Shown here: positions 49,060 through 62,500 of the stretch, one piece after another
How positions within the stretch are numbered: position 1 is the first letter of the stretch
Layout: every line of letters starts with the position of its first letter
Assembly (NCBI GenBank): GCA_034687125.1
Contig: JAQGBZ010000127.1
Span: 98,063 to 162,062, forward strand
DNA: 64,000 bases
Reading direction: 5' to 3'
Source: Neelides folsomi
Taxonomy: Eukaryota > Arthropoda > Collembola > Neelipleona > Neelidae
Translations under genes and position numbers: made by a program
The notes under the pieces: model-generated
What the model was told of the DNA's origin: nothing
What the model saw: only the letters and a program-made list of their open reading frames with translations
Databases searched by the model: none

Positions 49060-49269
49060 CAGGGAGGGCCATAAGTACCATTCTTTTTTTTTTAATGGGA
49101 AACCATTTTAATGTGATTAAGGAAAGAAATCTTTAAACATCGGGGATTTATGTTAAATATATCCATCTACTATGAAGCAAACTAAAAACTGATTTGGTCA
49201 AGACGTAAATAAATGACGGCTACTTTTCTTTGAGAAAGCGCGAACTTTGGAACACGATGGATAGGACGG

Positions 49270-49413
49270 GGCCATACGAGGCGCTTTTCCATGTGCTCCA
49301 TGCTCTCCAGATCTTACTATCTTGGATTTCTTTTTATGGGGTTTTGTCAAAAGCAAGGTTTACCCCAAGATTCCATCAACACTTGATGAAATCAGGCTGG
49401 AATAGTCGAAGCG
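49270..49413 (+). pseudogene. Transposase C-terminal fragment of the outer element
   Basis: One plus frame reads PCSPDLTILDFFLWGFVKSK then VYPKIPSTLDEIRLE and a stop. The SPDLTxLDFFLWGxxK pattern holds the last catalytic Asp of mariner-type transposases. There is no upstream catalytic region. Confidence 0.78.
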
Positions 49414-49437
49414 TTTGCAGAAGTTCAGGTGTTCACT

Positions 49438-50766
49438 ACTCCCTAACGGCTTGGGACTTGCGAAAATTTCTTGTTTGACTACCATCCTTCCTTTTTATGT
49501 TCAAAGTATGTAATCTGAATTTAATTCGCTTTCATTTACATTTAGTTTATTCGTAAAGAGAAAAAATTGAAAACAGTAGCTTTAATAAAACTTTAATAAT
49601 GAAAAACTATTAATATTTAGTAACGTCGCCCTTAGCTTTAATTAACTCGCGAGTCCTTTTAGGCATTGAGGAAACCAACTTCTGACAAATTTCTGGAGTA
49701 ATTTTTCCACTCTTCATTCAAAATCCGTTTTAAATCTGTAAGATTTCTAGGATTTTGACGTTTTACTGGTTTTTTTTAAAAATCCCCTAAAGTGACTCTA
49801 TGACGTTCATATCCGGGCTATTTGACAATTATCTTACGAACCTTAAACCAGTCTTTTGTCGATCGTGCAAGGTGAGAAGCTGCCCCGTCCTGAATTTTCC
49901 ACTAGGAACCAGCTTGGAAATTGAAGGAAGAAGATGAGATTGGAGGATTTTCGGCTTTAATGGTCCCTTCTACGAATTTGAGATCGCTGAGTCCTCTGCT
50001 ACTCATCGCGCCCCACACCATCAGCATCTTCGGGTGTTTAACCTTTCGATTATGCATTCAGGATGAAATGTTTCGCACTAAAAAGCAATTGCAATTTAAG
50101 CTTAAAGCAAGAATTTAATTTAGCCATGTTACTAATCAGCTAAAGCAAAGCGCTAAAAATTCAATTTTATCTTTTTTCTTATTACTCCTGATTAAGAACT
50201 CTCTTCAAAAACAAGAAATTGTGATTCGTTGGACCAGACGACGTCGTCCCATTCTTCTGTCCATCTTCGGTGATTAGTTGCCCACTTTAATCTTGTTTCT
50301 TTCACCTTCTCAGTCAAAAAAGGCTTAAATGATCCATATCCAAGTGATTTTGCCCGAATTCTCGCCGTTTTTGAAGATATTTGTTTTCCAATTTTTTCAC
50401 TCCATTTTTTGGCAATCATGTCAAATGTTGAGAATCTGTTTTCTTTTATAACCTTTTCAAGTTGTCGATTTTCGGTTTTATTTGTCTTGAATTGCGGGCC
50501 AAGTTTCGGTTTCGGAGTGAGTTCAGTTCCTTGTTTAATTTTCCTAATTATTCTATAAATTGTATCTTTTTTAACGAGATTGCAAAGCTCTTTTTGAATA
50601 TATTTAGCACTTTTATTATCTAAAAACTTCAATCTAATTAAATTAAGATCTTGTGAAGTTTTTTTCCCTTTCCCCATTTTAAAGGAAATTAATTATTGGG
50701 AAAAGAGAGAAAAGGAAGGAAGGGCTAACTAGAAATTTTCGCAAGTCCCGCGCCGTCAGGGAGTAT
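49438..50766 (-). mobile_element. Nested Tc1-like element
   Basis: The inverted ends CTCCCTAACGGCTTGGGACT and, on the other side, the complement of CTCCCTGACGGCGCGGGACT both continue TGCGAAAATTTCT. Length about 1.33 kb. It splits the outer mariner-like element, so it inserted later. Confidence 0.82.
49790..50677 (-). pseudogene. Tc1-like transposase, broken
   Basis: The first 161 codons are open: a paired-type helix-turn-helix (SAKYIQKELCNLVKKDTIYR), a basic linker, then RLKWATNHRRWTEEWDDVVW and WSNES, where the catalytic Asp of the usual WSDES has become Asn. After a frame break the minus strand continues KHPKMLMVWGAMSSRGLSDL and QDGAASHLARSTKDWF, with stop codons in between. It is dead by both a missing catalytic residue and frame lesions. 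Confidence 0.88.
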
Positions 50767-50969
50767 GTGCAAACGTGCATGTGAAGGTGTCGTTTGTTTG
50801 CGTTTGCAACGCTGCCTCGAAACTGATGGAGCTCAAGTGACAAAATAATGTTACTGATTATATTATATAATATATAAGCATTACCATTGTCAAATGTAAG
50901 AAAAATTGGTTAAAGATTAAAAGAGGTACGAGCTGATTAAAAAAAGAAAGATACATATGGCACTCCCTG

Positions 50970-53620
50970 TATGTATTTATACATAGTACGTATAAATGTA
51001 TTTCGAATATGTACCTACTACATATCTGATGCTTATGTATATAGTATGTAGTAGAGTACATACGTTTGAGTGATTAATGGATAATGCACATATGATGTGC
51101 TAAAATTACGAATTTAATGTTCAGTCAAAGTATTAAAATGTATATATAGAGAGTCGTATTTTGGTGAATTTATTTGTGAGGCGTGCTTATTGGGGAAAGA
51201 CCCTTCGTTTAGCATCATTTTATCTCATTTCCGTGAGTGTGTGAAATCCGAGAGTGTGGAACGAGGAAAAGCTTTTGGTCATTGAGAATCCTAATGAGTC
51301 CTTCGCCTGGCACCTTAAATCAATTCTAATGTGAAGGAGCTGATTTTTCCTCAAAACAAGGCTTCTCTCCATTGACACATTGATGTTGGGAGTCTCATGG
51401 CGGGTCCACGATGTTCAAACAGAGATGTGGGAGTGAGTCGGAGACATGGTAATTTGTGAAAGTATGGGTGTATTCTTGGTCCTCAGGTCCCATTCGGAGC
51501 GAGCGGAGATGAGTGAAGAGAGGAAGTAGAGCATTTGCATTTGCACTCCTCTTGAGTGATTCGAAGGGAGAGGAGGAGAATCGACGAGCCTCTTCAAAAT
51601 GTCAACTACCATGTGGCACGCAAACCTCGAAGAACCTCGCAAAAACACCTCAGCCCTCACTCCTATTTTTATTTACCACATTTCGAACATTGCCTTCTTG
51701 TGCTTTATAGCACTTTTAAGGAAGAGTCTGAGAGTTTGAGGGAAAAGGTTACATGTTTGTGTACAATGCCCAGATGCTTGACGGAGAATGGGACGCGACT
51801 CTTGATAAATAAAGAATGAGGAATTCATAAAAAACGTAAAGAGGAGATTAAAGAGAGAGCAAATTGGAATGGAGGAGGAGAAAGGAATTCCTTAAATGAA
51901 TGTCCACGTCCGACCATTCCGAGTCCAAAATAGGAGGGACGGATGGGAAAGGTATGGAGTTTGAAAGGGAGGAGAAGAGCCCTTGATTGCGCTGCACGAC
52001 TCCAGACTCAATTATTGAGAATCTTCTAAGCGGCAAGGGACTGGGAGAATTAAGGAATCGGCCAGATGCACTATACTCGCTCATGAATAAAAAAGCATGC
52101 GTATGGATAAACCGACTGTCACCTCAGATGGCGATGAGACAACTTGAGCCAGAGAGGACTCCTTTAAATACTCCCTGTGATTAAATGCTTTTATTCAAAA
52201 AGGGCTCCTCCGTATTTGTCTGCGGAATAAACCTCAACGTGTATAATCCCTCTTTCTCTCCATCAAGGAAAGGGTTCGAGTGGCTAAAGCCGTACATACA
52301 CTTTAGACATTTCCCATTGAGATTCAAATAAGAAGAAGTCATGGGCTAACGTCGCTGTGCGTGTGTCTCCCATCCTGACGGCTGAGGACCAGAGGACTTG
52401 AGAAATAAAGGAAGAATAGACCGAGAGTGATAAGAATATTTTTTACAAAGTATCTTGGGGCTTAGGTCTTCGTCCATTGTCACAACAGAACGAATTTAAT
52501 GTGAGGTGATTTCTTACAATGGGGATCGGTTAAAGATGCCCTCGAGTCGTCATAAGCCGGAGGAAATGCTTCGCCTCGTGCTCAAAGACCAGAAATAGAT
52601 TAATTCTCAACTATATATTAGGAAATGTATGGGAAACAGGTGCGTAGATGAGGAAATTTCCAAGCTCACCATTCTTCCACGAAACAAAATTTAGTGGGAG
52701 CAAATGGGGGCGAAATGAGGAGACCAACTTAATGGTCGTCTAATAAATCCATTCAGAGTACTGTGAAATTTAGAGAGTTAATTTGCCAATAAACATAAAT
52801 ACTTTCTCTGAACTAACTTCTTCTCATATCTTATCTTTCCCACTTATTTAGACTACAATTTATTCGATTTTAACAGAGAAAATTCTTAGAAAAACACGTG
52901 TGGGTGAATGGATTATGACAGGCTTGGGATTTCTTATCTTATTTATTTCACATTTTCGTTTTTCGTCAAAAGTTGTAAGCTTAAAAACGATACCCAAGTG
53001 ATTAGAGAAATATCAAAAACTCATATGGACTTGAATAAAAAACATTCAGTAAAAATGTATAAAGTTTTATAAAGATCTTCAGAAATGTAAGGAGAAAAGG
53101 AAATCTCTGCATACGAAACAAAAGTCACAAAACTGAATTCTTCTATGTATTCGCCGTAGCGATTTTTACAAAAATGTACCTACCTAGTTTAAAGTATGAT
53201 ACGGGATAGAGATGGAAAATAAGCATTGTAATAATAAGTAACTATACTGAATACTGGTACTTGTTATCTCATATATTAAATCTGAATCTATCTAATATAA
53301 AGATATAATACTACGAATATTTATAAGTTATAAGAGACTATATGTTAGTATTACTACAGTCAATCAATTTCAATTATTTTTGAGTCATAGATGCGTGGAA
53401 AAGTATAGCAAGTAAGACGCTTGTAAGGTGGAGCTTTTTATAGAAAGAATATCAAAGGTCTGAATTTAATTTACGTAAAAGGTGGGGGTAGTTGGTGCAG
53501 TTGAGGAGTTTCCTTTAGCTTTGAGTCTCTGAGTAATTTGGGTCCCACCTGCACCTGCCTTATTAAAGGTTCCATTATTCATTCAAGAGTGTCCCACTCC
53601 ATTTGATAAAAGAAAATGAT
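50970..53620. other. Gene-poor DNA with one large GC-richer island, block 3
   Basis: A long island spans about 51180-52750 between AT-rich ends. It has overlapping ORFs of 65-87 codons on both strands (51415-51819 and 51848-52184) and no recognised domain. No splice-consistent chain seen. Confidence 0.4.
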
Positions 53621-56600
53621 TTGGCATAAATAATTTGAAAATGGAGTTGAGCTCCGTCGTCTTCTCGCTCTCGAACATTGCTCTGATTTTCTCATTTGGT
53701 ATTCATAAGGAATTCAAAATACAACTTCTTTTCTCCACTATAAAGACTTCTATGGTAGTCGACTTTAATCCGCTCATCTCTCCGTACAATACGAGGACGA
53801 CAATTGACGTGTATGTCTCACTGTATCCACTCCACATATGTAAATATCTCTTTTGGTATCCCATGGGGCAGATCAAAGTTATGGGGATGGAAAATATGTT
53901 TTAAACTCACCTCGTCAAAAAGGGTAAAGAGTCTCGTTATACAGATAGGAGAAATACCCGAAATGAGCCGAGATTCTGAGTGGGGTATTATTATGCATTA
54001 GGGGGATGGTTGGAGGGATGATGAGTGACAACAATGGTGAGGATGACAGATGGACTCTCATTGATTCCCTTTCTTCTCCGCTTGCCCACTCTCAATGTGG
54101 CCGTCGCGACCATGGCCATGACTTTCAAATGAATTGAACGAATAAGCCATGGACTGAAAGCCCACACTGTCGTTCTACTTTAATACCGCAGCAGCCCTAT
54201 ATTGTAACAATGTTTTTGTTATTCTTATTATTCATTTTTCCTCTCATCTTCTTCATGAAGGCCTGGACCATTCATGTTTATTATTAAAATTGAAATCAAC
54301 GATTCGCCCACTAAACCATTATCAGTCCTCAAGCTCTAATCTTACCTTTTACCTTTGTTGGAACCACAATGAGAAAAAATTTGAACTCTCCACTTGAATT
54401 AAAAGCAATAAAAACTCATGCGGCTAATAATTGGAAATTTTACAGGAAGAAGGGAAAAAACTGTAAATCTTTTCAAAGTTAAATATTTTTGCATGAGTCA
54501 AAGTTTTGAATATAACAAAAAAAATTATGCTTCCCAAGCGTTTTGATTTGAAGCCAAAGGTATTAGGTAGACACGGAAAAATTCGGAGAGCCGTCGCAAT
54601 TTCATTAAAGGGCAATAACTCTTTTGAGTCTTGTGATACTCCTTTGCCTCCTCTAAAGAAATCTCGAGATGATGAAGGAGGAAATGTGATAAGAAAATCT
54701 GACAGTTTGTTTCATTTTCAACAGTCCGTGAATTCTGAAGAGAGCGATCCGATTTATTCGAGAGGGCCAATTTGGAAGACGCGTTGTGTTGAAGTTGGGG
54801 AGTGTTGAAGCGTCAAAAATTATTGCGAAATGATTTCTTTCTATTTATGAGCCAGAGATTCGAGTTAATGTACGATGGTAAGTTGGGAGACGAGATGAAT
54901 TAACTCAACGAGTGAAGGAACATATGGGAGATATGTGTGTGTATTAATAGCATCTCTTAATTCACATCGGCTCCTCTCCTTCAAATCCCATGAAATAAAG
55001 ATGAGGATTGACTGATTGACGACTAAGAGCTTTTACCCGAATTAACCAGATGAATCTTTAAACTTGTGCAATGGACGAAGTCTGTCCAATATTCATACGA
55101 GTCCTAATGAATGTATCTGTATTAGTGGAGTGTCGTCAATACGACAAAGAGGACAGATGGACTAGGAATCACCTCGTTTCCAAATTGAGTCTCATATGTC
55201 CTCGTGTGGAGACCAACTGTCCCTATCCACCTACTCCCCAAAGGTGGAAGGGACAATAATTAAATTTAAAGTATGTTCCAATTCAAATTCGTCCAGATGC
55301 ACAACTAGAGTCAACAGATTCACTGTGAAGGGAAACCAATTGCTTGCCCCTTTGCCAATCAGACCAATTTCCAACCCTGCACATGGCATTTCCCAAAATG
55401 TATTGAAGCTGATGTACTTTGTGACTTAATCTCGTTAAGAATTCACGCCACAAGTATAAACTTACTTTAATATTAAAATCTCAAGGATTTGAAAAAAAAC
55501 TTGCTTTCACGCTAGGTTCAAATTCTCTCAAATTGGACCTAAGCAATATTTGCTTGTATGAACTATGAGTATTAAAACATACCCAGTATGCTTTTCATGT
55601 AACGAGCATGTATTACATAATATAAGTAAAAATGAATTGGAAATAATGACGCTAATAATACTATTTAAGGAGTTTCCATTCCGCTCGATCTACTTATAAA
55701 ACAACCTTTATTAATGGAATAAATGATAGTGAAAAATAGAGAATGAAAAACTTGAATTCGATTGCGTGCTAACTCTGGGAATAAATATCTTAAAAGGTGG
55801 ATTGAAGAGAGACAAAAGCTATATTTTCCGTTTCAGCTTATAAATGTCAATTAAGTTTGCCCTGGGAGAGTTTGGTTCGAGTAGGCGGCCGTGCCATTCC
55901 TTCTCCAATATTTATGCTACGGATCCCGGGTTCCTTTCCAGAAAGGAGAATTGATAGGGAATGTGTAGTATTAGCGGCCACGGAGCCCCCTCAATGTCAC
56001 ATTGCATTCATTTTTTATGAGAAGCCCAAGCCCTCTGACACAGAACGAGTAACTCCTTGCTTTAGTCAAGAACCTCATTCTTTTGTCCTTCTTATTTCCA
56101 GACTCATTGCGAGAACCTTCATAACCCTTCCATTCATATTTTAATCCAGGTAATTTTTCATCGGTTTCTTTTCACATCAATATCTTCTCTGGATTGTTCT
56201 CACATCACACTTTACACCCCTTTACATTGTTCGAAAGAGACGGGAAGAACAAATATTTTCATTCCCTGTCTTCGTATCACTTCCACCAAAGTGCAACCAA
56301 GTCTTTATGAGCTCTTACGTATGAAGAGAATATGAAGGTGACTTATTATTTGTACGCTCTAGTTCCAATTGCCCGACTCGGTATTTTTATGGATTCTTGG
56401 AGTCGTAAAAGCATATTGGATCCAAAGGGTTTCCTTTTCTTTCTCACCTTAATTCATACATTTGCCGTTGAGAGACGGACGAGTAGGGGTGCAGCTTGAA
56501 AGCCAAAAGAAAAGTCAGAGATCGATCCCCTCAATCTTGCGCAAAAAGGAAGAGAGGAAGGCATAGGCTGAAATCCCCATTTTATGGACTCCCTTCTTCT

Positions 56601-58140
56601 CAAATGCCTCTCCTTTCAAAACTATCAAAAAGTGCAACAATGAAATGCAGCGTAATAAAATGATTCTAAACACCTCCAGGTATTTTCTCACCGATGCATC
56701 TCATAATAAACAAAATTGAATTACAATTAAATCCTTCTTTATCCCATACAAAGTTCAAAACATTTCAAAATGTACAAAAGCATAAATGTTTTATATTTGT
56801 ATTTTCTTAAGACAGCGCGGCCAAGTCTTTTTATGTCGTTTTTCATAAAAAAATTCTTTAAAAGGATGAAAAGATGAAATTTAAAGATTCAATGAAGAAA
56901 TCCTGCTTAACTCCAGGGTTGACTCACTCCATGGGATTTGGAATTCTCAACGAAGATAAAGTTTTATGAACGTCGGAATGAAATACAAAATGATGGGTTT
57001 ATGTGTGGAAGAAGATAGAATGGTAAAATGGGGAGATAGGAAATACGAAGATATAAAAATTGCATGACCTCTCCCGTCTCTCGAGTCATGGGTTTGAATT
57101 GAATTAGGCCCATCTGTGAGAGGAAGGGTTCTCAGAGGTCAGATGCAGCTGCAGCTCGAATCTCCATATCCAACTCTCCTCATCTCTTAACAAATCTACA
57201 CTAATCTAACAATCAGTGTTGAATTTACTGTATATAAATACACGATACTGTCGGACAGATCCAATTGACACTGCTTTGTATATTTGACTTAAAATTACTG
57301 TTAAATATTTCTAATATCAATATTTTACAAAAGTATTTTGAACATTTTAAATTAAATAACTAATATTAAATATCTCGTCTGGATTTAATCTAAATAATCT
57401 AAAAGGCTTATTTACAATCAGTTATGAGTTTAATAAATATAATATATAAATAAATATCAATTGTAAGTAAATGACAAGAATCCAGTATTTTACATGTAGG
57501 GCTGATTTGTCAATTTATTAACGATCAACTTGTAATGAAATCAAATATTTCCTCCTTGAAAATGTATGAGTAGAAATTAATTCTCAATTAGCCACGGCAT
57601 TTGATAACAGTCATTTGACAGTGTAAGAAAAAAGAGAGCCAAGAGCTGAGGAATCTCAGCGTTTGATTTTCACGCCCATTGTGAATTTGGAGGAGGCTGA
57701 CCTGGAAGTATTCACGGTCCTCAGAGGCAAACTATAACTAATCGAACCCATTCAATGTTGTAACTGAGAAAGCGACTGGGATGGGGACACCTCATGAATG
57801 ATAAATGATTACGAGGAGTCTTTATGGATTCACACACATATTTATACATTTATGATCTCATACATTTATAACTCTCTTGGTCCAAGTCCCAAGTTTAAAT
57901 CTTTGTTGCTACTTCTAGAATTTCTCACGTCTCAAAGTCATCGTTGCTTCCCATGAACGCATTTGTTTCTCTCATTTATGATTTATTCCTCTATTTACTC
58001 ATCCTATACATAAATGATCTACACCATTGAGAATCTATACTTTTTTAATGCGTGTAGAACCAATAGATAATTAAGTATAACAAATGTAATGTAATCAAAT
58101 GCATTTGCAATTTTAAGACCCTCCATGTCAAAGGAAATTT
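53621..58140. other. Gene-poor DNA with GC-richer islands, block 4
   Basis: Islands lie at about 53640-54200, 54510-54800, 55050-55420, 55850-56650, 56900-57190 and 57600-57740, with AT-rich spacers. One ORF (54506-54808) is listed separately. The others overlap in several frames and match nothing I know. Confidence 0.4.
54506..54808 (+). CDS. Possible small ORF, unassigned
   Basis: 100 codons. The likely useful part starts at an internal Met: MLPKRFDLKPKVLGRHGKI, then RRAVAISLKGNNSFESCD, a basic Pro/Lys stretch (TPLPPLKKSRDDEGG) and a hydrophilic end. It reads like a nuclear or disordered protein piece but has no family match and no clear splice signals. The minus strand of the same bases holds an 81-codon ORF, so chance is quite possible. 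Confidence 0.22.
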   Translation: MNITKKIMLPKRFDLKPKVLGRHGKIRRAVAISLKGNNSFESCDTPLPPLKKSRDDEGGNVIRKSDSLFHFQQSVNSEESDPIYSRGPIWKTRCVEVGEC

Positions 58141-59560
58141 AGTGCGTAGGAAATGGAAATTGGATTGATTCCTTTGGGACTTTGGTTGTGAATTAATTTC
58201 CGAGTGAGAGTAAGCAACATGTTATTTGGTTAAAAAGGGAGTAACCCGGAGTGAACATGAGGAGCATATTGGACACTCGCAGGTAGGGTTCCATTAGCGA
58301 GAGATAGATAGGGGAATATTTCTCCATTTGGTTCAGTTCATTAAGCCTAGTTCACGTGTGGGTCGGATTCGGTGATCCTCCTTGGGCAGAGAGCGTCCGG
58401 CCGCGTGAGCCGCCGCCGTCGTCGTCGTTCGCCCTTCGGAGAAGCCACGCGGCCTCAAAAGAAAGGACCATTAGACAAAACCCTCTGATGAGATCCCCTT
58501 AATTCCGGATAAAGGAGAGTTGTGAGTCAGGAATCGGCACGTGGCGGAAGTCGACCCAAAAAGACTCTCCTTCCTCTTAATGAAATGAAGCAGCGTTCTC
58601 TCGTGCCCCTCGCTAAGGGCACCTCATCTAATGCAAACTAAAATGCCCCCCGTCCTCATAAACGAACTTGTATGAACAATGAAGGACCCTCCCTTCTACC
58701 AAATTCATTTGATCTCTGCACATACTGCGTAGAAAATCTCACTATTTGCCCAAGTAGGAAACTCTCGCCGTCGCGTTTAAGAAAACACCATCGCCGGACG
58801 GCGTTGGTAATTTCCTTTATTGTGCTTCCACTTAAAATACGTAGTTTATATTCCATTTGGATTAAATTCGAAAATAATACATGAGGATTAGAATGGGCCA
58901 GATAAAACAGGAATAATAATGACAGTAGAAATTCTTTCTCGCACGATACCCAATAAATGATCAGTGGGAGAGGGAGTGCGCATAATGGTGAAGGAGGAAA
59001 AAAACTGCTAATCTCTCGTCAACATCTAAATTCAACATATAAACTTGGACCTTGTCGCAACCCGGAATCTCTAAATCGCTAACGCAGCATTGAGCCTTTG
59101 TGCATGGCTTATGGATATTCGGTCATACGGGGAGAGCTCCTAATTGGGAGTTTGGCAAGTTCCATGAATCTGTGAAGAGTTCTCAAGTGGGGATGGGGGA
59201 AAGTCGCTAGGAGGAGAAGAGGAGGAGAAAGCGAAAGGATCGATGAAGCAATGGGGCGACTCCAAGCCTCCCTAAAACAGCTTTTTGCAAATGGACGAGT
59301 GAGTTTCTCGATCGTCCACCGAGAAACTCCAAAGGGCTTCTCTCTTCCCCATGGAGTTGACTCCATTGAGATTCATCCACCTCTCATCACGACGTGGACG
59401 GAGGGATCCTAATGAACCTGAAACCCGGGAGACTTCCTCCAGCCTCAAACGATGAACACCTGCAACTTCTGAATCCTCATCTCTAGGGCCGAGGGAGGGA
59501 AACGAACGCTATTCATCCGAATCCCAAATCCTCAATTATTCTTTTTATCCCTTCTCCTAT
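58141..59560. other. Largest GC-rich island, CpG-bearing, block 5
   Basis: The richest GC in the window lies at about 58380-58460, with repeated CCG/CGTCGT triplets inside a hairpin (58399-58454). Overlapping ORFs of 66-85 codons occur on both strands (58656-58884, 59109-59366) without any recognised domain. It might be a promoter-type island for a gene beyond the window, but no transcript evidence is visible. Confidence 0.35.
58399..58454. repeat. GC-rich hairpin around a CGTCGT tract
   Basis: GGCCGCGTG and its exact reverse complement CACGCGGCC enclose 38 bases containing CCGCCGCCGTCGTCGTCG. The AT-rich surroundings make it conspicuous. Confidence 0.7.
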
Positions 59561-62500
59561 CTGCTCAGGTCTTATTTCACATTCTGCTTGGTAATCTTTA
59601 ATATTAAAACTTGTAGCACAACAATATACCCTTAAATGTTCTTTAATAATATACAGATAGCACATAATAGTAAATACAGATACACAGTACACTTGTTCTA
59701 TTATACATTATTATGAAAGAGACCATAATGAATACAACCAAGTTACTTGTACATTTGTTTTCTTACTGAACAAGTGTAACAAATGATTTAGATGAAATAA
59801 AGATACACATACATAGAGTACATATCCTACTTATTATTATATGTAGCACGAGTGTTCGTACATATATGTAAGGTATACAGAAGAATAAAATATTGAAGGT
59901 TTACATTTATGTAATGCATTTTTGTAAAGGATTTTACTGATAGCAATGAAAGAATAGATGTAATGTAATACATTTGTATGTAAGGGTTGTATAGTTTACA
60001 AATATTTTTCTTAACATAGATGAGCAAGTTCTTTCATTCATTTTGAGTCTCGAATATCATAATTATATTTCTTCAGCAAGTGGATGGGGCCGTGAATCCG
60101 CCTTGCAATAAATACTGGAGAACAGCAGTTAAACATGTATGATCCGAGAATGTTTGTGACTGCATAAGAACACTTGTTTCCCATTTAAACTTTTAATGCT
60201 CTGAAGGGTGACAAATTATGAGTTGGGCGTCTTTGGCTCTGAACGTGACTCTGCCCTCGGTTGACACGAGAGAGGAATTTGAACGTGAAAGGATCGGGCC
60301 GCACTCTTTCCGGATCCTTACCATTTTCTTTAGCCAATAAAATGAGTACAATTGGGCAATAAAGTAATAAAAGTCTTAAGAAATTTTATGGTTGTTTAGG
60401 ATGTTTCTCTTACAAACCCATTTTCTTAGGAAAAATTGACAGATGTGCATCAATTTTATTTTTCACATGTTCTCAATAACCTTGTTCCCAAAGTTGAAGT
60501 CTCTTATGAAATAAGAGAATGTGTGGTGCATGAAAGTAATCGAGTAGGAGGGTTGGGGGAGGAAGTAAATGTCATTTAGTTGAGTATTTCCTCGTGAATA
60601 AATTAAACTTTCAGTGAAGGCGACTCATTGAGGACGAGATTAGAACCCATGTTAGATACATACGTACACATGTACAAATATAGGAGAGTCTGATGGCATA
60701 TGGGAGGTCAACAGTCGTCGCATCGGCAGATGCACTTGTCCCTTTATGGTGAGTCGGGCGAAGTACTATGATGAGTCCAACTGGTCTTCCCTCCCTTGTA
60801 TGAATCCCTGATTCATGGGAAATCCTTTGGGTGCTTAATAAAATGGATCGGCCTATATCCCCACCATAATCATCATTCTTCCAATTTACTCTCCTCCCAC
60901 CAACCACATGCCAGCGTACACATGTCGGAGAATCTTTAATACGCAGCTAACTTAACTACGAATACGTTTAATGGTTCTACATTCTTGCAGAACGTATGGC
61001 TCAGATTGTGACGACGCAGTAAAGCAATACATATAAATAATTTTACCCTTATGGTTAAGTTCGTCAATTTTTTAATTTCTGGGCTTTTGAATTAAAAAGA
61101 GGGAAATGTATATAACACTTTCCTATTTAATATGAATATAATACGCATGAAATTGAGCTAAAGTTTTAAAGCTTTATCAAGTAGAATCTCTCCAGGCAGA
61201 GAAAATATTCCATTTATATGGATTTTCCCTTGTATGATTTCGGGAAGGGGAAGTTCCCCGTTTCAGGGATTCGGAACGAAAGTAACTTAGGGGGATTCCT
61301 ACAGGACCCAGAGGAATCAGTTTCTGGTCTTCCCATCTCCAAATAGAAGTCAGTATTGTTCAACTCTCGTGATCAATTCATATATTGACTCCTCGGTCGA
61401 AGAGCCGGGCGGAGTGCATTGAGTGCAAGAGATTCTCGAGCTAAAAGGGTCTCCTTAAGCGGTTCGCCGTGTCGGCGTGAGTTTCGGATTCCATGAGGGA
61501 TTACAATTATTAGCAAGACCCATAAAGGAAAGCTTTTATATTAGAATGGAGAGAATCCTCATGGAATTGATGGGACGTCATTCCTTATAGGAGTCACCCT
61601 CGTGGCCCTCACATTTCGCCAGCCGTCAATCAAGAAGAGTAAAGTCAAGAAATCTTTCCATTATCTCATTATGGCCACAAATGAACTCAGGAATCAACTG
61701 TCGAACATAGAAGAACACTCCCATTCAAATTGAGGTCCTTTTAAGGATCTGAGCAGGTGGAGTATTTCTTTTCGGTATCTCTCTACAGCTGACTGTGAGT
61801 GGAGAACTTCGCATCCGTCCCATTGTTCCTGGCTGCAGTCTCTCCAAATAAACCGAATCATCATTAAGGTATTCAAAACGCATAATTGAACCCATCCTAT
61901 TCAGAGAGCAAGCAACGAAGAAGGACTCGAGACTAAAACCACATTAAGATACGGAGATGAACCTGGATGACTCTTTTAAGAGTTGAATCTCGTGTCGCGA
62001 GGTTGTGAAGAAGGACAAAAAGTAGATTCATAAGAATCCCCAATGTCTATATAACTAACGTAAGTACCGTAGATAGCATTGATAGAACGTAGTTAGGCAA
62101 TTGTGTGAAGTGTTAAGAATTTGACTTTTAGTCTTAACGTCCATCCGGTTAGTTGTCAATCTTAAAGCTTTTTGAATGGGTTTCTTTAATTGAAATTTCA
62201 TTTTTATAAAAGTAACACACATTTTATTATAATCATAAATATAACTGGTACATTCTCCTTAAATAAAAATACAAAAAAGGAAATGAATAAATTAATGTAA
62301 GAATTTTCTAGTATTGTATATTTTAATCAATTAATCACGTTGCTCTTGAACATGCTAGCTTGATAAGTTTAGTGATTATCCGATAATTTTTTATTATTTA
62401 ATTATAGGTATTTACCATATAAGAAGGTAGTTAAGTTGAAAAAAGCACCTTGAATTGTCATCAATAAAAAAACTGCTTATCAAATTGACGATTTTTATTA

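Larger units (their letters stand above)
49060..50969 (+). mobile_element. Mariner-like element interrupted by a nested Tc1-like element
   Basis: Outer ends CAGGGAGGGCCATAAG and the complement of CAGGGAGTGCCATATG are flanked by TA. The left 160 bp recurs at the right edge of the window, which confirms it as a repeat family. The outer element keeps only a transposase C-terminal fragment before it is broken by the insertion. Confidence 0.82.
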
